A stretch of DNA of 25,484 nucleotides from Bacteroidales bacterium (GCA_017394765.1 JAFPXF010000027.1:1-25484), one strand, 5' to 3'. Counted from the first letter of the stretch, positions 7,194 through 15,426 are shown. Program-made: numbers and translations. Notes: generated by a model not told the origin, from the sequence alone.

Positions 7194-8375
7194 TTATTTG
7201 CAGCCGAGACATATCTTGTCGCCGATGCCGTAGCTGCTGATGGCTCCGCTGTTGCGTTTGATGAGGAGCTTCAGCTGGATGCCGTATTTTTGTGCAATGT
7301 AGCGGTATGTGTCGCCCTCTTCAAGCGTATGGTACTCCACGGGCGTTCTCGTGCTTTTCATCTCCACGTAGATCACCTCGTCCTCAATAGGCTCGGAGTC
7401 ATCGTAAACATCGTTGTAAAGTCGCAGGTTCTTTTCGCTGAGCTGCAAGGCTGCGGCAAGTTTCTTGTAGGTGTCGCCGGCCTTGGCGATGATGAATTTC
7501 GTCTTGTTGTTCTCGTAGGCGGGACGGGAGGTGTAAGGATAGTAAGCCGACTTGTAGGGCACGGAGTAGGGGTTGAGGGTGAAGACATTCTTTCCGTGAA
7601 CCTTCTCTGGCGTGGAGGTCGTTTGCGTGCTTGTTGCAGACTCGTTGGCTGTGTTTTGCACCGAAGGAGCGGGCTCCGGCGTGGCAGGTCTCGGCTGCTG
7701 GACGGGTTGTGGCTGCTGCTGGGCAGGCTGCTGTGGCGTGACCGAGCGTGCGGGGAGCTTCTCCTTGGGCATGCCGTGAATGATATCCTGGTCAATACGT
7801 TCGAGCTTGGGGGGGGCAACAGTCCGTAGCGCACTGGAATCTCCGATTTTTTGGGCCACTTTGCGGTCGTAGTGCATCAAAAAATACTTCTCAATAATGG
7901 ATATCAACGTGTCGGCATAGCGGGGGTTGCCGGAATAGCCGGCTTCTTTCAGCCCCTGTGCCCAGCTTTTGTAGTCCGTGATGGGATAGTAGAACAGTTT
8001 TACATAGCGGCTGCGCTGCGAGAGAAAGATGGAGTGGTCGCGGTAGGATTCCTCCACGGATGCGTATTTGCGGAAACAGTAGTCGCTGCTGTGGTTGTCC
8101 GTTTCGTAAAATTTTTCACCGGTCCATTCATTGGTGTGGCACATGATGCCGAAGTGATTGTTGGCCTCTTTTGCAATACGATTCGTGCCGGCCTTGGAGG
8201 CATAGATGGCCTGGGCAAGTGTTATGCTGGCGGGAATCTTGTAGAGCTCCATCTCTTGCATGGCCAAGTCTTTGTACATGTCGATGTAGTCGTAGATCTG
8301 GTCATCGAGGGTGTATTGGGCGAAAGCAAGCACGTTGCCCAACAGGATGATGGCGAGAAGAATGGTCTTTTTCAT
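7194..8375 (-). CDS. Glucosaminidase-fold (GH73) LysM protein lacking the catalytic glutamate
   Basis: The 393-residue secreted protein has a signal peptide (cleavage near AFAQ, residue 20), a mannosyl-glycoprotein endo-beta-N-acetylglucosaminidase-type domain at about 25-170, a Pro/Gln-rich linker at about 205-250, and two LysM-like modules at about 292-340 and 350-392. GH73 enzymes use a Glu in a motif of the type AQ-x-x-x-ES. Here residues 54-60 read AQAIYAS, so that position is Ala59. The neighbouring paralog at 8387-9499 has AQGIFES. NNHFGI and the rest of the fold are kept. The protein may therefore bind peptidoglycan without cutting it, or regulate its paralog. It starts 11 bp after the stop of that paralog and is clearly a tandem duplicate. 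Confidence 0.88.
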   Translation of the reverse strand: MKKTILLAIILLGNVLAFAQYTLDDQIYDYIDMYKDLAMQEMELYKIPASITLAQAIYASKAGTNRIAKEANNHFGIMCHTNEWTGEKFYETDNHSSDYCFRKYASVEESYRDHSIFLSQRSRYVKLFYYPITDYKSWAQGLKEAGYSGNPRYADTLISIIEKYFLMHYDRKVAQKIGDSSALRTVAPPKLERIDQDIIHGMPKEKLPARSVTPQQPAQQQPQPVQQPRPATPEPAPSVQNTANESATSTQTTSTPEKVHGKNVFTLNPYSVPYKSAYYPYTSRPAYENNKTKFIIAKAGDTYKKLAAALQLSEKNLRLYNDVYDDSEPIEDEVIYVEMKSTRTPVEYHTLEEGDTYRYIAQKYGIQLKLLIKRNSGAISSYGIGDKICLGCK

Positions 8376-8386
8376 AGCTTTTTGTT

Positions 8387-9499
8387 TTAATGTCTTAAGA
8401 GAATTTGGTCTCCGGGATGTATTATGGTGTTGATGTCGATGGCGTTGTATTTGAGGATGTAGTGGAGTTGCACGCCGTAGCGTTGGGCAATGTAGCGCAG
8501 GGTTTCGCCAGCCTGGACTTCATGCGTGCGAGTGGTGTTGGTCTTGGCTTTGGCTTCGATATAGACGATCTCGTTCTCCACGGGCTGGCTGCTGTCGAAC
8601 ACGTCGTTGAACTTGCGGAGGTTCTCGGGCGTGACCTGCACGTCGGTGGCGATGCGCTCGTAAGTGTCGCCGCTTTGGGCGATGATGAAGTAGGTGTGGT
8701 TGTTCTCGAATACTTTGCGGTAGCTGAAGGGACTGTTGCCCGCAGGGTAGTCGTTGCCGATAGCGGTGAAGACCTTGAGTTGTCCACTGGATGGCTTCTG
8801 CTTGGACGCGACGGGCGTGTCATAGATGTTGCTGGCCTTGTCTTCGGGCTTCGGATGCGTGTTCTTGTTGGCGATGGGCTTTTGTTCCGGTTGACGGGGC
8901 TCGTAGGTGGCCATGGGCACATCAATGCCTTGTTGTCGCAAGCAGAGCGTGTCAAAGCGCGCGATGTTGAATCTTTCAATCAAACTGATGAGTCGGTCGG
9001 CATATTGCGGATTGGTGGCGTAGCCGTCCTGTCGCAGGGTCCGCGCCCAGCCGGGATAGTCAAGGATGTTGAGCTGGAAGAGATTTGCGTAACGCGACCG
9101 ATGCGTGAGAAAAAGAGAATGGTCGGTGTATGAGTCGGACACGGTGGGATACCGGCGGAAACACTCCTGCAGCTCGTCGTCGTCGATAAGAATGGTGTCG
9201 CCGGTCCAGTCGGTGTGGCATTTGATGCCAAAGTGGTTGTTCCCGTCAGTGGCAAGGCGGCTTTTGCCGCACGCACTTTCGAAGATGCCCTGGGCGATGG
9301 TGATGCTGGCGGGGATTTTGTACTCTGCCATCTTCTGCATCGCCACATCCTTGTATTGGTCGATATAAGCGTAAATGTCCTTCTCGTTGTATTGCGCCGT
9401 GACACGTCCCGGACATATTGCCGCGAGAGAAAACGACACAAAACAAAACCAGACTAATCCTCTGTTCATCTTCATTGCATCCAATCTTTTAACGCTCAT
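8387..9499 (-). CDS. Secreted N-acetylglucosaminidase (GH73) with two LysM modules
   Basis: The product, 370 residues from the ATG at 9499, has a signal peptide (cleavage near VTAQ, residue 36), a glucosaminidase domain at about 40-190 with the motif ITIAQGIFES (likely catalytic Glu74) and NNHFGIKCH, a linker, and two LysM modules at about 271-316 and 325-368 (for example ETLRYIAQRYGV). It should hydrolyse peptidoglycan glycan strands and bind them through LysM. In-frame ATGs at 9475 and 9469 would give shorter, more usual signal peptides (MKMNRGL or MNRGL), so the start is uncertain. The ATG at 9499 is only three bases after the ddl stop, pointing to co-transcription with ddl. The next gene is its catalytically altered paralog. 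Confidence 0.9.
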   Translation of the reverse strand: MSVKRLDAMKMNRGLVWFCFVSFSLAAICPGRVTAQYNEKDIYAYIDQYKDVAMQKMAEYKIPASITIAQGIFESACGKSRLATDGNNHFGIKCHTDWTGDTILIDDDELQECFRRYPTVSDSYTDHSLFLTHRSRYANLFQLNILDYPGWARTLRQDGYATNPQYADRLISLIERFNIARFDTLCLRQQGIDVPMATYEPRQPEQKPIANKNTHPKPEDKASNIYDTPVASKQKPSSGQLKVFTAIGNDYPAGNSPFSYRKVFENNHTYFIIAQSGDTYERIATDVQVTPENLRKFNDVFDSSQPVENEIVYIEAKAKTNTTRTHEVQAGETLRYIAQRYGVQLHYILKYNAIDINTIIHPGDQILLRH

Positions 9500-9502
9500 T
9501 TC

Positions 9503-10492
9503 TTAACTCTGTTCCCCTATCGCTTCAAGTACCATTTGGGTATAAAACTCCGTGAGGTCCAATTTATTGTATGTAACCTGAGCGGGAACTATGCTCAAGG
9601 CGGTTTGTCCAGGTATAGTGTTGACTTCGAGGAAGTATGGCACACCGTCGTCTTCGGAGAGGATGAAGTCCACACGCACGACGCCACGGCAGTCCAGACG
9701 GCGGAACACGCGCTCGGCGTACTCTCTGACGAGCGCGGCCTTTTCTTCCGGAATGTCGGCAGGCGTGAGCAGCTTGTGGCCGACAGCGGTGTATTTGGCA
9801 TCGTAATCGTAGAATTCGTTGGAAGCGACCACCTCGGTGACGGCAAGCACGCGCACATCGCCATAGACAGAGGTTACGCCGCAGGTCAGCTCCCTTCCGC
9901 GCACGAACTTCTCGACCATCAGCTGGGTGTCGTACTTGAAGGCCTCATTGAAGGCATCTGCCAGCTCTTCGCGGTTATGGACCTTGGTGACGCCCACGCT
10001 GGAACCGGAATTGCAGGACTTGACAAAGCAGGGATAGCCGCATACCCGCTCGATGCTCTCGGGATCGACAGGGTCGGTGTTGTAGAAATGCAACGACGGC
10101 GAGATGGGCACGCCCGCTTTCGCGACCGCAATGTTGCAGAAATATTTGTTGAAAGTCAACGCGGAGCTGAAGCAGCCACAACCTGTGTAGGGTTGCCCTA
10201 TCATCTCGAAATAGGCTTGCAGCTTGCCGTTCTCTCCCGGGGTGCCGTGGATGACGATGAAGGCCACATCGAAGGTGATGTGCTCCCCGTCAATGTGCAG
10301 GGAAAAGTCGTTCTTGTCAATCTGGTATTTAAGGCCGCTCTCAGAGGTGTAGCTCCAGTCTGAACCCTTGAAATGAATCAGATAGGGAACAAACCGATTG
10401 CGGTCGAGTTGGTTGAAGATGTTGTCGCCAGTCTTCAACGAGATTTCATATTCACCGGAGTCTCCGCCAGCAATAACTGCAACATTGTACAT
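9503..10492 (-). CDS. ddl: D-alanine--D-alanine ligase
   Basis: This cytoplasmic ATP-grasp enzyme joins two D-Ala residues for peptidoglycan precursors. At 329 residues it is of normal length. It has the N-terminal GGDSGEYEISL motif with Glu14 at the position of the conserved catalytic Glu, IHGTPGENG (81-89), an ATP-binding lysine at 158, GSSVGVTKV (163-171), Asp275 and the metal-binding EVN at 289-291 followed by TIPGQTALS. Two details differ from the usual pattern: VKSCNSGSS in place of VKP-x-x-x-GSS, and PGQT in place of PGMT. The gene heads an apparent operon with two glucosaminidase/LysM genes and an M23 peptidase gene. A promoter lies at 10520-10550. Confidence 0.94.
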   Translation of the reverse strand: MYNVAVIAGGDSGEYEISLKTGDNIFNQLDRNRFVPYLIHFKGSDWSYTSESGLKYQIDKNDFSLHIDGEHITFDVAFIVIHGTPGENGKLQAYFEMIGQPYTGCGCFSSALTFNKYFCNIAVAKAGVPISPSLHFYNTDPVDPESIERVCGYPCFVKSCNSGSSVGVTKVHNREELADAFNEAFKYDTQLMVEKFVRGRELTCGVTSVYGDVRVLAVTEVVASNEFYDYDAKYTAVGHKLLTPADIPEEKAALVREYAERVFRRLDCRGVVRVDFILSEDDGVPYFLEVNTIPGQTALSIVPAQVTYNKLDLTEFYTQMVLEAIGEQS

Positions 10493-10519
10493 AATTAATC
10501 ATCTTTAATGTTAAACGCG

Positions 10520-10550
10520 CAAAAATACGTTTTCGCTGCAGGCATGTCAA
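10520..10550 (-). promoter_or_regulatory. Promoter of the ddl cell-wall operon
   Basis: On the minus strand TTG (inside TTGACA, 10545-10550) is followed after exactly 20 bp by TATTTTTG (10520-10527). This is the Bacteroidetes -33/-7 arrangement. The -7 box is 27 bp upstream of the ddl ATG. Confidence 0.75.
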
Positions 10551-10570
10551 GGGCTGACGCCCGTTTTTTT
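10551..10570 (+). terminator. Hairpin plus T7 tract on the plus strand upstream of ddl
   Basis: GGGC TGAC GCCC (10551-10562) is followed by G and seven T. This is a short stem but a terminator-like layout for transcription moving rightward, that is antisense to the ddl operon. It abuts the -33 element of the ddl promoter. In the opposite direction the U-run is lacking. Confidence 0.4.
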
Positions 10571-10593
10571 GAACAAGTGCGTGTGTATAAAAA

Positions 10594-12423
10594 TCACTGT
10601 TGCAGAGTGTGGAAATGGTAATAGTCGCCGTGCAGCTGCATCAGCTGTTCGTGAGTGCCGCTTTCAACGATCCGGCCGTCACGGACAAACAAGATGACAT
10701 CCGCGAAACGGATGGTGCTCAGTCGGTGTGCCACGATGATGGCCGTGTGCTTGCGTGCGTACGGCATCAGGGCTTCTTGGAAAAGATACTCGGATTCGTT
10801 GTCAAGGGCGGAGGTGGCCTCGTCGAGGATAAGCACCTCGGGGTGGCGCAACAAGGCCCGTGCGATGCTGATGCGCTGACGTTGGCCGCCGGAGAGTCGT
10901 GTGCCGCGGTCCCCGATGAGGGTCTGGTACCCCTCCTCCATCTCCATGATGAAAGTGTGGGCCTGCGCAATCTTGGCGGCGGCGACGACTTGCTCTTCCG
11001 TCACGTCGGGCAACCCGAACACGATGTTCTCATAAACCGTGTCGTTGAAAAGAATCACGTCTTGGCTGACCATGCCGAACAGCGCGCGCAGGTCGGAAAT
11101 GACGTAGCGGTCGAGAGGCTCTCCGTCAAGCAGGATCTTCCCGAAGTGTACGTCGTAAAAACGTGGCAACAGGTCCACAATGGTTGATTTGCCGCTTCCT
11201 GAAGGCCCGACAACCGCCACGGTCTGCCCTTTTTTGATGGAAATGTCGATGTGACGCAACACATCGCATTCATCGGCCGTTTTTACATCGCGGTAAGAGA
11301 AGGAGACGTCCTTGAACTCTATTTTCTCTTCCAGATGCTGGACGGGAAGAGGTTTTTCGCACTCTGTGATTTTTTCGTCGGCATCGATGATCTCATACAC
11401 GCGGGTGGCGGCGGCCATGCCCCGCTGCAATGTGTAAATGGTGGTCACAATGGCCTTCGCCGGGACGATAAGGCGGGCGAAGACAACAAAAAAGAGCATG
11501 AACAGCGTGCTCTTGCCCAGAGACAGGGCAGGGAAGAATTTCAGCCCGATGATGGTGATGAGCATCAAGGCCAGGATGCAGAGGAATTCCACCAATGGCG
11601 CCCCCAGTTCGTTGATTCGGAACACCCTCTTGTTGAGACGGAAGAATTGGAAATTCTCGTGCTGGAATTTCTCATACGTGTTTTCGATGGCGTTGTATCC
11701 CTTGATGACACGCAATCCCCCGATGGCCTCGTCGAATAGAGAACTCATTTTCCCCAGCAACTGTTGCGCGCGCGTGGAATGTTGCTTGATGCGTTTCCCA
11801 ATGTTGGCCAGCAGATAGGCGATGATCGGCATGACTGCCAAAACAATCAGCGTCATGGGCGGGCTGATGGAGATAAGGGCGATGACATACACGACGATAA
11901 GCAACGGGTCGCGGCAGAGCGACTGCAGGGAGGAGAACACGGACCATTCCACCTCCTGCACGTCGGCACCGATGCGACTCAGGATGTCGCCTTTGCGCTG
12001 CTCGGAATAGAAGGAGAGCGGCAGGATGAGGAGGCGATGGTACATGTCGTTGCGCAAGTCGCGCATGATGCCGGAACGCACGGGCGCCAGCCAATAGTAG
12101 CCCAGATAACGTGCCGTGTTGGAAACCAGTGAGGTGAGCAACATGACCCCCGCAATGTAGAACAGTGCGGACTGCTTCCCGTGATGCGCCACGACAACCC
12201 CCATGTAATAGTAGAATGTGTCAATTACATACCGCGAGGTGAGGGAGAATTCCGGCTTGGCGGCCACCTGCTCGACCTGTTCGAACAATACGGACAAAAA
12301 CGGCACAATCAGTCCCAACGTGAAGATGGAAAAGAAAGCGTACACCACGTTAACCAACAGCACGGCCGCGATGTTGCCCTTGTATTTCCCCAGATATCGT
12401 GATAGGCGCTTGAGCAGATTCAT
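10594..12423 (-). CDS. MsbA-like ABC transporter (fused membrane and ATPase domains)
   Basis: Half-transporter of 609 residues that should work as a homodimer in the inner membrane, most likely exporting lipid A-type lipid or a related hydrophobic substrate. The N-terminal part (about 15-335) holds the six-helix exporter domain. The C-terminal ATPase has Walker A GPSGSGKST at 406-414, the signature LSGGQRQR, Walker B VLILDEATSALD and the H-loop VAHRLS. The frame is open for 28 more codons upstream, but that extension contains the TATTTTTG promoter box and a poor protein sequence, so the start MNLLKRL at 12423 is chosen. It is transcribed divergently from ftsX. The exact substrate cannot be told from sequence. 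Confidence 0.9.
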   Translation of the reverse strand: MNLLKRLSRYLGKYKGNIAAVLLVNVVYAFFSIFTLGLIVPFLSVLFEQVEQVAAKPEFSLTSRYVIDTFYYYMGVVVAHHGKQSALFYIAGVMLLTSLVSNTARYLGYYWLAPVRSGIMRDLRNDMYHRLLILPLSFYSEQRKGDILSRIGADVQEVEWSVFSSLQSLCRDPLLIVVYVIALISISPPMTLIVLAVMPIIAYLLANIGKRIKQHSTRAQQLLGKMSSLFDEAIGGLRVIKGYNAIENTYEKFQHENFQFFRLNKRVFRINELGAPLVEFLCILALMLITIIGLKFFPALSLGKSTLFMLFFVVFARLIVPAKAIVTTIYTLQRGMAAATRVYEIIDADEKITECEKPLPVQHLEEKIEFKDVSFSYRDVKTADECDVLRHIDISIKKGQTVAVVGPSGSGKSTIVDLLPRFYDVHFGKILLDGEPLDRYVISDLRALFGMVSQDVILFNDTVYENIVFGLPDVTEEQVVAAAKIAQAHTFIMEMEEGYQTLIGDRGTRLSGGQRQRISIARALLRHPEVLILDEATSALDNESEYLFQEALMPYARKHTAIIVAHRLSTIRFADVILFVRDGRIVESGTHEQLMQLHGDYYHFHTLQQ

Positions 12424-12440
12424 ATTTTCAAAAGTGGGCG

Positions 12441-12448
12441 CAAAAATA
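12441..12448 (-). promoter_or_regulatory. Bacteroidetes -7 box for the ABC transporter gene
   Basis: Minus-strand TATTTTTG 18 bp upstream of the ATG at 12423, which predicts a very short leader. It lies inside the longer open frame, supporting the shorter protein. No clear -33 TTG. Confidence 0.55.
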
Positions 12449-12560
12449 CAAAAATAGGGGATAGGATGTGGGAAATGGGATAAAAACGATGAAATGCTAT
12501 TAGTCAATGGCCGTTAGCAAATAGCAAAGGGGAGTGAAAAAAAACTATCGCAATTTTTTG

Positions 12561-12568
12561 TATTTTTG
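12561..12568 (+). promoter_or_regulatory. Bacteroidetes -7 box for the ftsX operon
   Basis: TATTTTTG on the plus strand, 26 bp before the ftsX ATG. The surrounding 21 bases (12552-12572) are identical to those around the promoter of the small RNA candidate (23342-23362). Confidence 0.6.
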
Positions 12569-12594
12569 CCGCCGTTCTAAAATTATATAAAAAG

Positions 12595-13476
12595 ATGAAA
12601 TATCCGGACTCCATAGACAGGATTACCAAGGCTCGGCTGCGTCTCTCGGCCTTCGGGTCCATCTTTAGCATCGCACTCACGATGTTTTTCATCGGAATGT
12701 TGGCTTTCTTTGCCTTTTTTTCCACGGAATATTTGAAAAATCTTTCCAAGAAAATTGAGATGGAGGTGCTTTTCTATTCCGACATCAAGGAGGCCGACAT
12801 TGTGGCGCTGGAGCAGCAAATCAAGTTGAAACCCTATATCGCGGCCTCGCGTGTCTCGTCCCGTGAGGAGAACACCCGGAACGCCATCAAGATTATTGGC
12901 AACAACTATACGGACATCATCCCCAATCCGCTCAACGCCTCCATCATCATCAGTGTGGCCCCGGCGTATGCCAACAGCGATTCCCTGAAAAAGATATCCA
13001 AGGAGCTGAAACGCAATGAGATTGTGCAGGATGTGGATTATCCGGACTTCATTGTGAAATCCGTGAGCAACAATTTCCATAAGTTCCAATGGATTATCAT
13101 TGGCATTTGCCTGGTGTTTATGATCATTTCCATGCTTTTGATTGCCAATTGCATACGATTGAACATCTATGCCAAGCGTTTTAACATCAAGAGCATGCTG
13201 CTGGTGGGCGCCACGCCTCGCTTCGTGCGGAAACCGTTCGTCACGAAGGGACTCGTGCAGGGCATCTGGGGCGGCATTCTTGCCATCCTCCTGCTGGCCG
13301 CCGCCCTCTATTTCGGCAACCAGGCCATGCCCGAGTTCGTGGATTTCTCCAAAATGCCTGTCATTGCCTTCATCCTTGCCGGCATCCTCTTGTTCAGCAT
13401 TGTCTTCACGGTCATTATCTCCGCCATATCCGTGAACCGCTATATCAGAATCAAAGACGAAAGACTCTATCTATAA
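12595..13476 (+). CDS. ftsX: Cell division protein FtsX (permease-like)
   Basis: The 293-residue inner-membrane protein has the FtsX layout: cytoplasmic N-terminus (MKYPDSIDRITKARLRLS), first membrane segment at about 24-44, an extracytoplasmic domain at about 45-160, then three more membrane segments at about 163-185, 215-242 and 260-285. The signature region NIYAKRFNIKSMLLVGAT (about 189-206) matches the cytoplasmic loop that transmits the signal from FtsE. With FtsE it controls peptidoglycan hydrolases at the division site. ftsE is not adjacent, as is usual in Bacteroidetes. It is the first gene of the operon ftsX - DUF3098 - uppP - truB, with a promoter at 12561-12568. Confidence 0.92.
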   Translation: MKYPDSIDRITKARLRLSAFGSIFSIALTMFFIGMLAFFAFFSTEYLKNLSKKIEMEVLFYSDIKEADIVALEQQIKLKPYIAASRVSSREENTRNAIKIIGNNYTDIIPNPLNASIIISVAPAYANSDSLKKISKELKRNEIVQDVDYPDFIVKSVSNNFHKFQWIIIGICLVFMIISMLLIANCIRLNIYAKRFNIKSMLLVGATPRFVRKPFVTKGLVQGIWGGILAILLLAAALYFGNQAMPEFVDFSKMPVIAFILAGILLFSIVFTVIISAISVNRYIRIKDERLYL

Positions 13477-13491
13477 AAATCAAACCTAACA

Positions 13492-13800
13492 ATGGCAAAC
13501 TTTATTTCCACCCAGAAAAAGTCATCCGCAAATGAAAACAACCAAGGCAAACGTCCTCCGTTGTTCAGAAAAACCAACTATATCCTGATGATTGTCGGGG
13601 CTGTCGTCCTGATTGCAGGCTACATTTGCTTGCGCGGCGGCGCCGTGGCTGATCCCAACACTTTCGACGGCGAGATCTTCAACGCCCGCAGGTTGGTGGT
13701 CGCACCCATCCTGATGTTCGCCGGTCTCGTTATCGAGGTGGTGGCCATCATGTGGCATCCCCGTTCTAAAAAAGAGCTTGACGAGAACACCGAAGCATAA
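13492..13800 (+). CDS. DUF3098 family membrane protein
   Basis: The 102-residue protein has a polar N-terminus of about 28 residues and two membrane segments at about 32-50 and 71-90. It matches in size, layout and gene position the DUF3098 proteins that lie between ftsX and uppP in Bacteroidetes. The loop between the segments contains DPNTFDGEIFN, followed by RRLVVAPILM at the start of segment two, as typical for the family. The molecular function is unknown; the neighbours suggest a role in division or envelope synthesis. It starts 15 bp after ftsX and ends 3 bp before uppP. Confidence 0.85.
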   Translation: MANFISTQKKSSANENNQGKRPPLFRKTNYILMIVGAVVLIAGYICLRGGAVADPNTFDGEIFNARRLVVAPILMFAGLVIEVVAIMWHPRSKKELDENTEA

Positions 13801-13803
13801 TCC

Positions 13804-14622
13804 ATGAGCTGGTTAGAATCCCTTCTCCTTGGCATCATCCAAGGCCTGACCGAGTTTCTGCCGGTGAGCAGCAGCGGTCATCTCACCATTCTGTCCAATC
13901 TCTTTGGACTTTCCGGCGAGGAAAACCTCACCGTGACGGTCGCGTTGCATGTGGCCACTGTGCTCAGTACGGTGGTGGTGCTGTGGAAAGAGATTGTGTG
14001 GATCTTCAAGGATCTGTTCGCCAAACAGTCCTGGCGCAGCTATGACGGCTTGAACGACGGCACGAAGTTCGCGCTCAACATCCTCGTTTCCATGATTCCG
14101 GTTGCCATTGTGGGCTTCTTTTTCAAGGACTTCGTGGAATCCGTTTTCGGGTCCGGGTTGCTGATCGTGGGCATCATGCTTTTGGTGACGGCGGCGCTGC
14201 TCGCATTCTCCTATTTTGCCAAACCGCGTCCACGAGAGCATATCACCCCGCTACATGCATTCATCATCGGCGTGGGGCAGGCCGTGGCCGTGCTGCCCGG
14301 ACTCTCCCGCTCTGGCACCACTATCGCGACGGGCTTGCTGCTGGGCGACAAGAAGGAGAATCTTGCCCAATTCTCGTTCCTGATGGTCATCCCACCCGTG
14401 CTGGGCGAGGCCCTGCTGGATGTGAAGGACATCTTCGAGGTTGGCTTTTCCACGGCCATGAGCGGAGTCTCCCCGTTCGCTTTGCTCGTGGGGGTCGTCG
14501 CAGCCTTCATCACCGGCTGTCTCGCTTGCAAATGGATGATCAACATTGTCAAACGTGGCAAATTGGTTTGGTTTGCAGTTTATTGTGCTATTGTCGGCAT
14601 CTTGGCCATTTGTTTTGCCTAA
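13804..14622 (+). CDS. uppP: Undecaprenyl-diphosphatase
   Basis: The integral membrane enzyme removes a phosphate from undecaprenyl diphosphate, regenerating the lipid carrier for peptidoglycan and other surface glycans. At 272 residues it has normal length. Both family motifs are intact: [11 protein letters not shown] (Glu17 to His26) and PGLSRSGTT (165-173, with Ser168 and Arg169). Seven to eight hydrophobic segments are visible. The ATG at 13804 is 3 bp after the DUF3098 stop and the stop is 3 bp before truB, so the genes are tightly coupled. Confidence 0.96.
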   Translation: MSWLESLLLGIIQGLTEFLPVSSSGHLTILSNLFGLSGEENLTVTVALHVATVLSTVVVLWKEIVWIFKDLFAKQSWRSYDGLNDGTKFALNILVSMIPVAIVGFFFKDFVESVFGSGLLIVGIMLLVTAALLAFSYFAKPRPREHITPLHAFIIGVGQAVAVLPGLSRSGTTIATGLLLGDKKENLAQFSFLMVIPPVLGEALLDVKDIFEVGFSTAMSGVSPFALLVGVVAAFITGCLACKWMINIVKRGKLVWFAVYCAIVGILAICFA

Positions 14623-14625
14623 ATC

Positions 14626-15333
14626 ATGAAAAAAAAACTTGTTCACGAGGCCACCTTTGCACTTCCGGAATTCGAGGTGAACCCCGAAGGCGATGTCCTG
14701 TTCTTCGACAAGCCCTATAAATGCACCTCTTTCGATATCGTGGGGAAGGTCCGACGCATTGTGCAGAAGCAGGCGGGCCATAAAGTCAAGGTGGGCCATG
14801 CGGGCACACTCGACCCCCTCGCCACGGGCTTGCTTATCATCTGCGTGGGCAAGATGACCAAGCAAATCGACACCCTGCAAGGGCAAGAGAAGGAGTACAC
14901 GGGTACTTTCCGCCTGGGAGCCACTACACCGAGTTTTGATCTGGAACATCCTGTTGATCAGGAATATCCATACGAACACATCACGCCCGAAAGGGCAAGG
15001 GAGGTGGCACAGCGGTTTGTCGGACAGATAGAGCAGGTGCCCCCCATCTTCTCGGCTGTCAAGCTGGCTGGCCGGCGTGCCTATGAACTCGCCCGCGAGG
15101 GCAGCGAGGCTCCCATCGCCGCCAAGCAGGTGACCATCCGCGAATTTGAACTCACCCGCATCGAACTTCCCGATATAGACTTCCGCGTCAGATGCTCCAA
15201 GGGTACCTATATCCGCGCGCTTGCACGCGACTTCGGCGCGGCTTTGGACAGCGGAAGTCACCTTGTCGCCCTCCGCAGAACCCGCATCGGTGACTACTCC
15301 GTGGAGGATGCTATCCGGCCTATTATTTTGTAA
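14626..15333 (+). CDS. truB: tRNA pseudouridine(55) synthase
   Basis: The enzyme converts U55 of the tRNA T-loop to pseudouridine. The 235-residue product has the catalytic motif GHAGTLDPLATGLL with Asp63, the KPYKCTSFDIV segment (29-39), and the later signature CSKGTYIRALARDFG (about 189-203). It lacks a C-terminal PUA domain, as in most Bacteroidetes TruB. It starts 3 bp after uppP as the last gene of the operon. In related genomes queA often follows, but here the ribosomal protein gene rpmE2 is next. Confidence 0.95.
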   Translation: MKKKLVHEATFALPEFEVNPEGDVLFFDKPYKCTSFDIVGKVRRIVQKQAGHKVKVGHAGTLDPLATGLLIICVGKMTKQIDTLQGQEKEYTGTFRLGATTPSFDLEHPVDQEYPYEHITPERAREVAQRFVGQIEQVPPIFSAVKLAGRRAYELAREGSEAPIAAKQVTIREFELTRIELPDIDFRVRCSKGTYIRALARDFGAALDSGSHLVALRRTRIGDYSVEDAIRPIIL

Positions 15334-15396
15334 TTCGCTGATATATTGTTTGTTGTGATTTTTTTCAACCTGTTTATAAATATTTATCGTAACTAC

Positions 15397-15426
15397 TTGA
15401 ACTATATTAAAAAAAGTGTATTTTTG
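15397..15426 (+). promoter_or_regulatory. Promoter of rpmE2
   Basis: TTG at 15397-15399, 19 bp spacer, TATTTTTG at 15419-15426; the ATG follows at 15464, giving a leader of about 30 nt. This is one of the best-formed Bacteroidetes promoters in the window. Confidence 0.75.

Noticed and set aside
12424..12507. 28-codon extension of the ABC transporter
   Set aside because: It contains the -7 promoter box and a low-quality sequence; exporter proteins of this family begin close to MNLLKRL.
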